Assembly (NCBI RefSeq): GCF_900119315.1
Contig: NZ_LT827010.1
Span: 6,357,001-6,421,000 of the forward strand
Direction: 5' to 3'
DNA length: 64,000 nucleotides
DNA from: Actinoplanes sp. SE50/110
GTDB taxonomy: Bacteria > Actinomycetota > Actinomycetes > Mycobacteriales > Micromonosporaceae
Below the pieces are notes generated by a model. The model searched no databases, was not told the DNA's origin, and saw nothing but the letters and a program-made list of their open reading frames with translations. Each line of letters opens with the position of its first letter. Position 1 is the stretch's first letter. Shown here in pieces: positions 9,401-16,986 of the stretch. The position numbers and the translations under genes were made by a program.

Positions 9401-12189
9401 CGCTGGCGGCGGTACGCGACCGGTTCGGCAACCGGATCACGATCACCCGGGACGGCGACGGTCGGATCACCCAGGTCACGTCGCCGAGCGGCCGGTGGAT
9501 CAGCTTCGCCGACGACACCAACGGTCGAATCACGCAGGCCCGCGACAATCTCGGCCGCACCGTCCGGTACGCGTACGACACGGCGGGACGCCTGACACAG
9601 GTGACTGATCCGACCGGTGGGATCACCGCCTACACGTACGACAGCGCCCACCGCATGCTATCGGTCACCACCCCGGCGGGCATCGTCAAGGTTCGCAACA
9701 CCTACGACAGCCACGGCCGGGTCGCCACCCAGACCCTGGCCGACGGCGGAACCTGGCGATTTGCGTACGAGACCGGGGCTGGCGGCCGGATCACCCGGAC
9801 TGTGGCCACCGACCCTCGCGGCGTGCAGCGGAGCACGACGTTCAACGCGGCCGGTTACGCCACCGTGGAAACTCGTGCTGCGGGCACGCCGGTCGGCCGA
9901 AGCGTGACTCTAAGCCGGGATGCCGCCAACCGCGTCATCGGCGTGGTCGACCCGTTGAACCGACGGACTGGCTACACCTACGACGACCGCGGCAACCTCA
10001 CCTCGGTGACCCGGTTGGCCGGCACGTCCGGGCAGGTGACCTGGCGCTTCTCCTACGAACCCCGGTTCGGGCAGATCACTTCCGTGGTCGATCCACTCGG
10101 CCGGGCCACCGCCTTGGCCTACGACGACCGCGGCGCCCTGAGCTCGGTCACGGACGCGGCCGGCGACCGGACCACGTTCCGCTCCGACGCCGCGGGCCGG
10201 CCGACCGAGGTCACCGACCCGGTGAACGCCACGACGCGCCTGACCTACCGGGCGGGCCTGCTGGCGACCGTCACCGACCCGCTCGGCCGTACCGGCGGCC
10301 AGTGGGTGGATCCGGGAGGTCGCCCCGTCTTCGTTACCGACGCCGTCGGCGCCGTGCAGACCCGCACCTACGATCCGCTCGACCGGATCGTGCAGGTCAC
10401 CGACGCTCACGGCGGGGTGAGCCGGATGGCCTACGATCCCGGCGGCAACCTGGTGTCCCTGACCGGCCCGCGCGGCGGCGTCACCCGGTGGTCCTACGAC
10501 GCCAAGGGACGGGTGGCGAGCCGCACCGACCCGCTGGCCAAGACCGAGCGCTACACCTACGACCGCGGCGACAACCTCACCGGTTACACCGACCGGCGCG
10601 GCGTCACCAGCACCGTCACCTTCGACGCCCTGGACCGGCCCACCGCCGTGGCGCACGGCGGCAGCGGTGTCGACACCTACGCCTACGACGCTGGCGACCG
10701 GCTCCTGCAAGTCAGCACCGCCCCGGCCACCGCCGCCGGCGTCATCAGCCGTGCCTACGACCCGCTCGACCGGCTGGTCACCGAGCAGACACCACAGGGG
10801 CGCGTCGACTACAGCTACGACAGCGCCGACCGTCGCACCGGCATGACGGTGCAGGGCCAGCCCGCCGTCGGCTACGCCTACGACGCCGCCGACCGGCTGA
10901 CCAGCGTCACCCGCGGCGGTGCGGCGGTGCGGCTGGGCTGGGACACCGCCGGCCGACGCACCTCGGTCAGCCTGCCGGACGGGGTCACCACCAGTTACGC
11001 GTACGACACGACCGGTCAGGCGACCGCCGTCGACTACCGGCGCGGCACCGCCACGCTCGGCGGCATCACCTACCGCTACGACACAGCGGGGCGTCGCCAG
11101 GGCGTCGACGGCAGCCTGACCCAGGTCGACCTACCACCCGCCGTCACCGGCGCCACCTACGACGCCGCAGATCGTCTCACTCGGTGGGGCAACGCCGCCC
11201 TGGCCTACGACAGCAACGGCAACCTCACCTCCGACGGCACCCGCAACTACCGCTGGAACGACCGCGACCAGCTCACGGCCGTCGGCAACGCCGCCTTCCG
11301 CTATGACCAGTTCGGTCGGCGCACCAGCGTCACGGTCGGCGCCGTCACCAGCAACTACTTGTACGACGGAAAAAACGCCGTCCAGGAGCAGACCACTGCA
11401 CGACCGACCGCCACGCTCCTCGGCGGACTCGACCTGGACGACCACTTCGGACGCATCGAGGGCAACACCGCCACATACCACCTCACCGACGCGCTCGGCA
11501 GCACCGTCGCTCTGACCGACGCCAACGGCATCGCCACCCGCTACAGCTACGAACCGTACGGTGCCACCACCACGACCGGCACGCCGAGCACCAACCGCTA
11601 CCAGTACACCGGCCGGGAGAACGACGGCACCGGCCTCTACTACTACCGAGCCCGGTACTACTCGCCCGCCATCGGCAGATTCATCAGCGAGGACCCGGCC
11701 GGCACAGGCGGGAGTCTCTACGCCTACGCAGCTGGAGAGCCCATCAGCCGAGCGGACCCGACCGGCATGGTGTGGAAGGAGGTCGCGCTCGTCAGCGGCG
11801 CGGGGTTCCGAGTCATCCGCGAGGTGGCGAGGGCCGAGGCTATGCGCCTCTACCAAGCCGGTCTGCATGTTGCCACCAACAGCGCCAAGGGCGCGCGAAA
11901 GCTGGCCAAAGACGTTAGTACGGCCGCCGGTGGCGGCGGTCGGGCATGCCATCGCGAAGCGCATGGCACCGGAGCCAATCACTACCACGGTCTGGATGAG
12001 CGAGGCCGTCACCTGCCCGGCGGTCACGTCTTCTACGACACGTCACTCAAGGGCATTTTTATGTCGATCGTAGATGTCGATGGGAACGGCTACCTCGACG
12101 AACGCGACTGGACCGAACTCCTGAATCCCTTCCCGTTCCTGATCATGCCGCCGGCGGCGGACAGTTTCAACTCGCCGATGGAGGTGTAG
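6472..12189 (+). CDS. Secreted Rhs/YD-repeat polymorphic toxin-like protein
   Basis: A 1905-residue exported protein. A signal peptide covers residues 1-42 (hydrophobic YLIIVALLAPSAVIV, then ATARA). One isolated YD motif is followed by two IPT/TIG domains (about 91-170 and 174-250) and three tandem beta repeats (about 279-581). After these come a carboxypeptidase-regulatory-like domain, a DUF6531-type segment at about 848 (DPVDCATGLF) and some 30 YD repeats to about 1690. The Rhs core ends at DPTG (about 1763), the point where Rhs proteins switch from shell to toxin tip. The 140-residue tip has RACHREAHGTGANHYHGLD, HLPGGHVFY and an EF-hand-like loop DVDGNGYLDE; I do not recognise its activity. 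A DyP gene follows after 5 nt. No convincing ribosome site precedes the ATG. Confidence 0.92.
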   Translation: MVIWGFRGKHGFGSAFIYLIIVALLAPSAVIVDALPATARAVGSGADFVYDELGRLVTVVRGAGGADGVARYEYDTAGNITAVRRENPTTAGVIDFDPRLGRAGTDVTILGRGFAATAAQNSVQFGSAPAAVLSASTTRLVVRVPSDGTSGPIRVATPTGAYTSAQPFRFPPPGPAVTGISPVTVAAGSTVRIEGGNFSPRLAENAVDFNGQLGEVVAATASTLTVRAPAGVTSGPIGVSTPFGQTRSSGYAYVPPSSFGVADVDFTTSLATGAATTVRVSKPEKIAMVVLAGYAGQRVTLRATGITIDSGVLTVLKPDGEELDYWTFSSGGELFTDTLTLPMAGTYTIVVDPRDQHTGTLQVALAAVPADDTAAVTVGGPASTVRITAAGQNGRRTFPGSVGQRVTLRATGITIDSGVLTVLKPDGEELDYWTFSSGGELFTDTLTLPMAGTYTIVVDPRDQHTGTLQVALAAVPADDTAAVTVGGPASTVRITAAGQNGRRTFPGSVGQRVTLRATGITIDSGVLTVLKPDGEELDYWTFSSGNELTPDPLTLPTAGTYTIVVDPRDQHTGTLQVALTAASGGARPAERPRLAAPTTSLTGRVARLNGAGLAKVTLRVGNRAAVADPAGNFTITGLPSGRHKLHIDGHAANRAGRRYGVFEATVDLVADTANVLPFTVWMPELDTAHEVRVASPTTREVVLTNPKVPGLEVHIPAGTVIRDENGAVVRRLGITAIPPHRPPFPLPHLGVHAPVYFTVQPGGAYLWPRGARIIYPNHSRLPARQKVEFWSYEPGGRGWHVYGHGQVSPDRRQVEPAPGVGVYEFTGAMFNAGNLPPDVGPPPGGCSQAGDPVDCATGLFLHSETDLRLDDVLPIGLERTYRPGDPRSRAFGIGTTLTYDMFLWSAEQYRQVDLVLPDGGRVHYVRTSAGTGWSDAVFEHTGSPGEFYRSRISWGAAGGWLLTLRDGTVLEFPQYRPLAAVRDRFGNRITITRDGDGRITQVTSPSGRWISFADDTNGRITQARDNLGRTVRYAYDTAGRLTQVTDPTGGITAYTYDSAHRMLSVTTPAGIVKVRNTYDSHGRVATQTLADGGTWRFAYETGAGGRITRTVATDPRGVQRSTTFNAAGYATVETRAAGTPVGRSVTLSRDAANRVIGVVDPLNRRTGYTYDDRGNLTSVTRLAGTSGQVTWRFSYEPRFGQITSVVDPLGRATALAYDDRGALSSVTDAAGDRTTFRSDAAGRPTEVTDPVNATTRLTYRAGLLATVTDPLGRTGGQWVDPGGRPVFVTDAVGAVQTRTYDPLDRIVQVTDAHGGVSRMAYDPGGNLVSLTGPRGGVTRWSYDAKGRVASRTDPLAKTERYTYDRGDNLTGYTDRRGVTSTVTFDALDRPTAVAHGGSGVDTYAYDAGDRLLQVSTAPATAAGVISRAYDPLDRLVTEQTPQGRVDYSYDSADRRTGMTVQGQPAVGYAYDAADRLTSVTRGGAAVRLGWDTAGRRTSVSLPDGVTTSYAYDTTGQATAVDYRRGTATLGGITYRYDTAGRRQGVDGSLTQVDLPPAVTGATYDAADRLTRWGNAALAYDSNGNLTSDGTRNYRWNDRDQLTAVGNAAFRYDQFGRRTSVTVGAVTSNYLYDGKNAVQEQTTARPTATLLGGLDLDDHFGRIEGNTATYHLTDALGSTVALTDANGIATRYSYEPYGATTTTGTPSTNRYQYTGRENDGTGLYYYRARYYSPAIGRFISEDPAGTGGSLYAYAAGEPISRADPTGMVWKEVALVSGAGFRVIREVARAEAMRLYQAGLHVATNSAKGARKLAKDVSTAAGGGGRACHREAHGTGANHYHGLDERGRHLPGGHVFYDTSLKGIFMSIVDVDGNGYLDERDWTELLNPFPFLIMPPAADSFNSPMEV
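7366..8215 (+). repeat. 321-bp tandem repeat inside the Rhs gene
   Basis: The unit beginning GTGACGTTGCGGGCGACCGG starts at 7366, 7687 and 8008, exactly 321 bp apart. The copies are almost identical, with the last diverging after the FSSG codons. Each encodes a 107-residue beta-rich module between the TIG domains and the YD shell. Such DNA identity indicates very recent duplication or ongoing gene conversion. Confidence 0.95.
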
Positions 12190-12194
12190 ATCAG

Positions 12195-13226
12195 ATGGGA
12201 GAAGTCACCCGCCGCGCGGTCCTCGCATGGCCCGTCGCCGCGGCGGCGAAATTCCGCACCACCGGCGCCCCGCGGCATCAGCCCGGCATCGTCAGCCTGC
12301 CCCCGAACGCCACCGTGCTGGCCGCCCTTGACCTACGCGGTGCCGGGCTCGACGTCGTGACGCGCCTGTTCGCGATGCTGGACCGGGGCATTCGTGCCCT
12401 CGGCGGGCAGGTGGAGACGACGGTGAGCGTCGGCGCGTCGCTGTTCGACGCCAGGTTCGGCTTGGCTACGGCACGCCCACCCGAGCTCGTGCCAATGCCT
12501 GCCTTCCGCAACGACCTGCTTGATCCAGCGCAATGCCATGGAGATCTGCTGCTGCAGGTCGGCGCGGACCTGCCCGGTACGGCCCAGCGGGCTCTGCGGT
12601 CACTACTGACACCGGATATCCGGCTCCGGTGGCGGATTACCGGATTCCGGGCCGGGAACGGCACCGACGCGCACGGCCGGCCGACCAGCCGCAACCTGTT
12701 CGGCTTTTCGGAGGGTGCGGGCAACCCCGAGGGGGACGATCGGCTCTGGGTGCGGCCGGTCGGTGCCGGAGACGCGTGGGCGGCCGGGGGTACATACCTG
12801 GTGGTGCGCACAATCCGGCTGGCACTCGCCCGGTGGAACTATGATCCGGTCAGTCGGCAGGAGTTGATCATCGGGCGGCGTAAGAGCGACGGCGCGCCGC
12901 TCGGCCGGACACCGCTCGACGCGCACGTCCGCCGGGCTGATCCGGGCACTGCCGGACCTCCCGGCGGCGGCATCCTGCGCCGGGGATACTCGTTCCGGCG
13001 GGGCCTTGACCCCACCGGCCAACCTGACGAGGGCCATCTCTTCATCTGTTACCAGAACAGCATCGAGCGCGGGTTCGCCGCCGTGCAGCGCCGGCTCGCC
13101 GGCGAACCACTCGAGCGGTACGTGTTGCCAGTCGGCGGCGGCTACTTCTTCGTACTGCCGGCCGCGGATCGTCTCGGCCAGCCGCTGCTGGACGCTGGCC
13201 GGTCAGGGGCAGACGCCCGCCCCTGA
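12195..13226 (+). CDS. DyP-type heme peroxidase
   Basis: A dye-decolorizing-peroxidase family protein of 343 residues. The distal motif reads FGFSEGAGNP, where the usual FGFxDGxxNP has aspartate, so the catalytic acid is glutamate. The proximal histidine is in DAHVRRADP and the conserved arginine region is LRRGYSF. The N-terminus TRRAVLAWPVAAAA resembles a short twin-arginine signal. The ATG at 12195 follows GGAGG, which overlaps the last codons of the Rhs gene. The two are therefore translated as a pair, an unusual partnership. It would oxidise peroxide-linked substrates; whether it is exported with the Rhs protein is inference. Confidence 0.88.
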   Translation: MGEVTRRAVLAWPVAAAAKFRTTGAPRHQPGIVSLPPNATVLAALDLRGAGLDVVTRLFAMLDRGIRALGGQVETTVSVGASLFDARFGLATARPPELVPMPAFRNDLLDPAQCHGDLLLQVGADLPGTAQRALRSLLTPDIRLRWRITGFRAGNGTDAHGRPTSRNLFGFSEGAGNPEGDDRLWVRPVGAGDAWAAGGTYLVVRTIRLALARWNYDPVSRQELIIGRRKSDGAPLGRTPLDAHVRRADPGTAGPPGGGILRRGYSFRRGLDPTGQPDEGHLFICYQNSIERGFAAVQRRLAGEPLERYVLPVGGGYFFVLPAADRLGQPLLDAGRSGADARP

Positions 13227-13418
13227 CCGCGGCAGCGGCCGGAAGGCGATCGCGCTCTTTTGTCGCTGACAAAGCGCTGCTCATCGCCTGGCCGCCTGAC
13301 GCCTGACTACGTTGATGTCGACATCGAGTTTGTTGAACTCCGTCATCCTCCAATAGATTTCCGCCGTTGGTCCCGCCCCTCCACAACCCCTCCGCACGAT
13401 CTTGTACCGTCGGGGACC

Positions 13419-14222
13419 ATGGGCACTTTCGGCGCCGGTCCGTTCTCTAGTGACGGCGCCATGGATTTCCTCGGCGAGCTCGCCGGCCACCCTCCGGCCG
13501 AGCGGCAGGCCGTCCTCAGACGCACCTTCTTGCTGGTCAAGGAGAACCCCGACCTCCTCGGGAGGGAGTTCTTCCCGGACGAGATCGTCGCAGTTGCAGC
13601 CGTCGTCGCGGCTGCTCTGCCCGGCGGGCAGCAGTTCGACGAGGAGCTCGCTAGGCTCGAGGAACTCGACCTCATCCCCAACATCCGACTGATTTCGCCC
13701 CTGCAAGACCTGGTCGGCCACACCCGGGAAGCTCTGCTCTCCGTTGCAGACCCCTGGCTGCAGGGATGGACGACCGAATTGGCCAACGCCGAGGCACGCG
13801 ACACCTTCGCCACCCTGTCCCAGGTGCTCGCCCATGGTTGCGACAGCCCGGACGACCTCGACCTCATCTGGGAAGAAGCCAACGACTACGGCATCGAGGG
13901 CGGGGTGCCCGACGGCACCCCGCCCGGTATCGAGCACCTGACTCACCTGATGCGCGTCTACAACTCGGCGATGGGCGGCGGCCTGTACTTCGCCCTGGAG
14001 GCCAACGAGCCGTCCCGCGTCAGGCGCGCGATCATCGCCCTGCGCTACTTCGGGATGGCCGAGGCTGCCACCTTGCTCGATGAGGCCCTAAACAGTGAAT
14101 CCCACGACTCGGTGCCGGCCGACGTCGACTTCTACGCCCTCGTCGACGGCGGACCTGATCTGCTGGGCAAGGCGTTCAGAGCGAAGGCCGTCGAAACCCC
14201 GGACGACTTCAACCGTGGATAG
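13419..14222 (+). CDS. DUF4259 / DUF4375-like protein, possible immunity protein
   Basis: A soluble protein of 267 residues starting at ATG 13419. Residues 1-115 fit DUF4259 (MGTFGAGPFSSDGAMDFLGEL). The second half (HLTHLMRVYNSAMGGGLYFAL onward) resembles DUF4375/DMP19-type proteins, so it looks like a fusion of two families often found near polymorphic toxins. It is 192 nt downstream of the DyP gene on the same strand. Its position after an Rhs toxin makes an immunity role possible, but nothing in the sequence proves it. Confidence 0.75.
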   Translation: MGTFGAGPFSSDGAMDFLGELAGHPPAERQAVLRRTFLLVKENPDLLGREFFPDEIVAVAAVVAAALPGGQQFDEELARLEELDLIPNIRLISPLQDLVGHTREALLSVADPWLQGWTTELANAEARDTFATLSQVLAHGCDSPDDLDLIWEEANDYGIEGGVPDGTPPGIEHLTHLMRVYNSAMGGGLYFALEANEPSRVRRAIIALRYFGMAEAATLLDEALNSESHDSVPADVDFYALVDGGPDLLGKAFRAKAVETPDDFNRG

Positions 14223-14306
14223 GAATAGCTTCCCTCATCGGTAAGCCGCTGATGCGATCAGCATCCATGAGAAATTTCTGGTTCAGTTCCAGCCTGCCGC
14301 CGAATC

Positions 14307-14457
14307 GTCAACGCCGCGGTCGCCGCCGTGCCCGTCGACGCCCAACGACGCATCCACACCGACATGCCCCCCACGCTGCTAGTCGAAGCCGACCCGCACC
14401 GCCTCCGGCAGATCATCGATCACCTGCTGTCCAACGCCATTGAATACAACCCCAAGT
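14307..14457 (+). pseudogene. Histidine-kinase relic (HATPase N-box fragment)
   Basis: About 50 residues match the start of a sensor-kinase ATPase domain: LVEADPHRLRQIIDHLLSNAI followed by EYNP, the N-box. Nothing of the dimerisation domain or the later G-boxes remains. It abuts the stop of the lysozyme gene. Together with the receptor relic at 2852-3063 it flanks the accessory block. Confidence 0.7.
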
Positions 14458-14464
14458 CGTCTGC

Positions 14465-15202
14465 TCAGCAGGAGCCGTTGCAGGCGAGGGCCCTGAGCCG
14501 GTCGAGGCTGCCGTTCCATTGGTTCGAGTCGCCGGCGAACGGGCCGCTGTCCGAGTACTGCCAGAACGACCACGTCGATGCGCCGGCCGGCAGCGTTCCC
14601 GGTGTGCTCGCGTAATGGGCGAGCCAGAGCGGCGAGTTCGCCCAGAACCCGTTGTAGTTGCCGGTGCAGGTGCTCCACCAGTCGGTGGTGGTGTAGATGA
14701 CGGCCCAGCGGCCGGTCCGATCGTGGTAGCGGTTCAGGAACTTCGTGATCCAGGTGCGCATGCTGGCTTGGGACAGGCCGTAACAGGTGGCGCCGTATGG
14801 GTTGTATTCGATGTCCAGCGCTCCGGGCAGGGTCCGGCCGTCTTTTGACCAGCCGCCGCCGTGTGCGATGAAGTAATCGGCCTGGCTGATGCCGCTGGAG
14901 GCGTTCGGGATGGCGAAGTGGTAGGCGCCGCGGATCATGCCTTGGTTGTAGGCGCCGTTGTACTGGCTGGCGAAGTAGGAAGCGGCGTAGTAGTTGCCTT
15001 CGCTGGCCTTGATGTAGGCAAAGCGCGAGCCGGCGTTCCACTGTGCGGCCCAGTTGACGTTGCCTTGATAGTCGGAGACATCCTGGCCGTACGCGGTAGC
15101 TGCGGCTGCCTGCACGGAGACGGCAGCCGGAAGGCTGGCCAGCAGGGAAACGGCAGCGGTGGTTATGGTGAGCAACCACAGCCGAGGGGACCGTCGAGGC
15201 AT
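14465..15202 (-). CDS. Secreted GH25 muramidase (lysozyme)
   Basis: A glycoside hydrolase family 25 enzyme cleaving the MurNAc-GlcNAc bond of peptidoglycan. A signal peptide spans residues 1-33 (RSPRLWLLTITTAAVSLLA, then AVSVQAAA). The catalytic domain starts GQDVSDYQGNVNW and carries the DxE pair in ALDIEYNP. The aromatic end is WSFWQYSDSG. No binding domain is fused, and the 245 residues are about one GH25 domain. ATG 15202 is chosen over 15220 because GAAGAG lies 6 nt upstream. Confidence 0.93.
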   Translation of the reverse strand: MPRRSPRLWLLTITTAAVSLLASLPAAVSVQAAAATAYGQDVSDYQGNVNWAAQWNAGSRFAYIKASEGNYYAASYFASQYNGAYNQGMIRGAYHFAIPNASSGISQADYFIAHGGGWSKDGRTLPGALDIEYNPYGATCYGLSQASMRTWITKFLNRYHDRTGRWAVIYTTTDWWSTCTGNYNGFWANSPLWLAHYASTPGTLPAGASTWSFWQYSDSGPFAGDSNQWNGSLDRLRALACNGSC

Positions 15203-15342
15203 GTCTGACTCTTCTTTCACGAGAGGTAGACAGATTTAGCCACATGGATCGACTGGGTGCAAGATCGAGCTAGGCGAGCGCGTTACCGGAGTTTGGTCAA
15301 GCCGGCCGGCACAGCAACTCAGAATGTTCTCCTGCTGGAGTA

Positions 15343-16569
15343 CTAGGTGAGGTCGCTGGTGGTGCGGGCGCTGATCAGCTTTTGCCGGACTGCGTAGCGC
15401 TGGCCTTGGGTGTAGGCCTGCCCACGGCCGGGCGGGGCAGTGTGGGGGATGGTCGATCGGCGGGTGTGGTGGCCTGTGTCGCCGGGGGCGGAGAGCAGGA
15501 AGACTTGGTATCGGCCGCCGGTCCAGCCGTCGGCGATGCTTTGGTCGATGATGTCGGCGAGGCGCTGGTCTTTGGGGTCGCCGGTGGCGCGCCGTCGGCG
15601 GCTCTCGGCGGTGGTCCAGTCGACGTTGTCGATGCGCTCGCGGATGACGGGGATTTCTGGCTGGATGGCTCGGGCCGTATAGAAGGCGAGGTGTTCGACA
15701 GGTTGGAAGGCACGGCCGGGCTGGCAGACGTAGGCGTGGACTTTCTGGTAGAGCGGCCAAGCGTCGGCGCCGGCGACGACCACGGTGTCGTTGCGGGCGA
15801 ACGGTCGTTGGGCGTGCACCGCGGTGGCCTTTTCGGTGGAGCGCAGCCAGTGGGCGGCGTCTTCGTCGATCCAATCGAGCAGGGTGATCATTTGGTTGAT
15901 CTGGAACGGCACGTCGACGGCGAGCAGGGAATCGTGGTGGGCGAGCCGGTTGCGGAAGGTGCGCAGCTTGAACACGATGGGTGCGACGTCGGAGCGGTTG
16001 CCGGAGGAGCGCGGGAAGGCGTGGCGGATCGTTGAGCGCCAGAGGTCTTCGTGGCGGGTCTGCAGCAGGTTGGCCCAGAATCCGAAGGTCAGGCCGGCGA
16101 CGATCTGGGCGCGGGTGTCTTTGCGCTTGTCTACCTTGCGGAGTCGTTCTCGGACTTGCGCTACCGCGTAGTCGATCTCTTGCTGGCTTTTGTTGTCGCT
16201 GCCTAGCGGGGTCAGGAACCAGGGAATCTTGGCGGCATCTTCATTGCGGCGTTTCTGCAGCTGCAGGTCGATGGCGTTCCGCAGGATGACCTCGACGTAG
16301 TGGATGGCCTGGAACGCGGCGGAGTTGAGCTCTGCGGCCCATTCGTAGAGTTCGCACGCTTTGTCGCGGTCGTGGCCGGCGTGGCGCAGGTATGGCTCGA
16401 ACCGGTCCGGGGAGATCCACTGCGGGATTGCTGCGGCATGTTGATGGCCCACCACCTGAACAACGGTAGTAGGCTTGGCGGCTTGTGTGGGTGCGAGGGC
16501 GGGGAAAGAACCCGATCGAGTCAGCTTGCTCGATCTTTTGGGCAAAAAAGGAGCCCCAGCGGCATGCAC
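15343..16569 (-). CDS. Abi-like protein with HEPN-type ribonuclease motif
   Basis: A 408-residue protein whose first 260 residues resemble the AbiD/AbiF (Abi_2-like) abortive-infection group. It has ISPDRFEPYL near residue 52, then ELYEWAAELNSAAFQAIHYVE, LTFGFWANLL and finally FRNRLAHHDS at about residue 208. RNRLAH fits the R-x4-6-H signature of HEPN RNases. The C-terminal 150 residues are not recognised. Such proteins typically cleave RNA on phage infection and arrest the host. It stands alone between the lysozyme and the M48 peptidase. The start is uncertain; the ATG used has no clear ribosome site. Confidence 0.78.
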   Translation of the reverse strand: MHAAGAPFLPKRSSKLTRSGSFPALAPTQAAKPTTVVQVVGHQHAAAIPQWISPDRFEPYLRHAGHDRDKACELYEWAAELNSAAFQAIHYVEVILRNAIDLQLQKRRNEDAAKIPWFLTPLGSDNKSQQEIDYAVAQVRERLRKVDKRKDTRAQIVAGLTFGFWANLLQTRHEDLWRSTIRHAFPRSSGNRSDVAPIVFKLRTFRNRLAHHDSLLAVDVPFQINQMITLLDWIDEDAAHWLRSTEKATAVHAQRPFARNDTVVVAGADAWPLYQKVHAYVCQPGRAFQPVEHLAFYTARAIQPEIPVIRERIDNVDWTTAESRRRRATGDPKDQRLADIIDQSIADGWTGGRYQVFLLSAPGDTGHHTRRSTIPHTAPPGRGQAYTQGQRYAVRQKLISARTTSDLT

Positions 16570-16986
16570 ATGGCAGAGGCGAGACTGGGGCGTACGTGAT
16601 AACAGTACCTAGTCACATGTCGCCCGTCAAGCCGAGCGCGGGGGTGCCGCTGGGGTGATGCTGGCGGCATCGTGAAGATGCCGGGCCCCGCGCAGCAGCA
16701 AGAGCACGGGGCCCGTGTAGGGCAGTTTAGGCTGAGGGGCTGCTCCTAGGCGGGCGGAGTATGTGCGCGATCTTCATGATGGCGGCAGCGCTCCGCGGCG
16801 CCGATACTCAGGCATCCAGCCGCTATGACCGGCAGCGAGATTGCCTGCCCGTTGCTGGTATGAACTTTCAGTGGCCCACTTCAGCCACTGGTTCAACCGC
16901 AACCGCGGAGATTCCTCGCGAGCGATGCTGTCCTACCAGCAGGTTATGCCCGTACGGCGTAGGACATCCGGGCTGACCGCCAAACC
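16570..16986. other. Gene-free stretch with a strong hairpin
   Basis: No coding frame is convincing. A perfect 9-bp hairpin (CGGGCCCCG 16682-16690, CGGGGCCCG 16707-16715) may terminate the M48 operon arriving from the right. The part near 16590-16620 is the likely promoter zone of the Abi-like gene. Confidence 0.45.
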
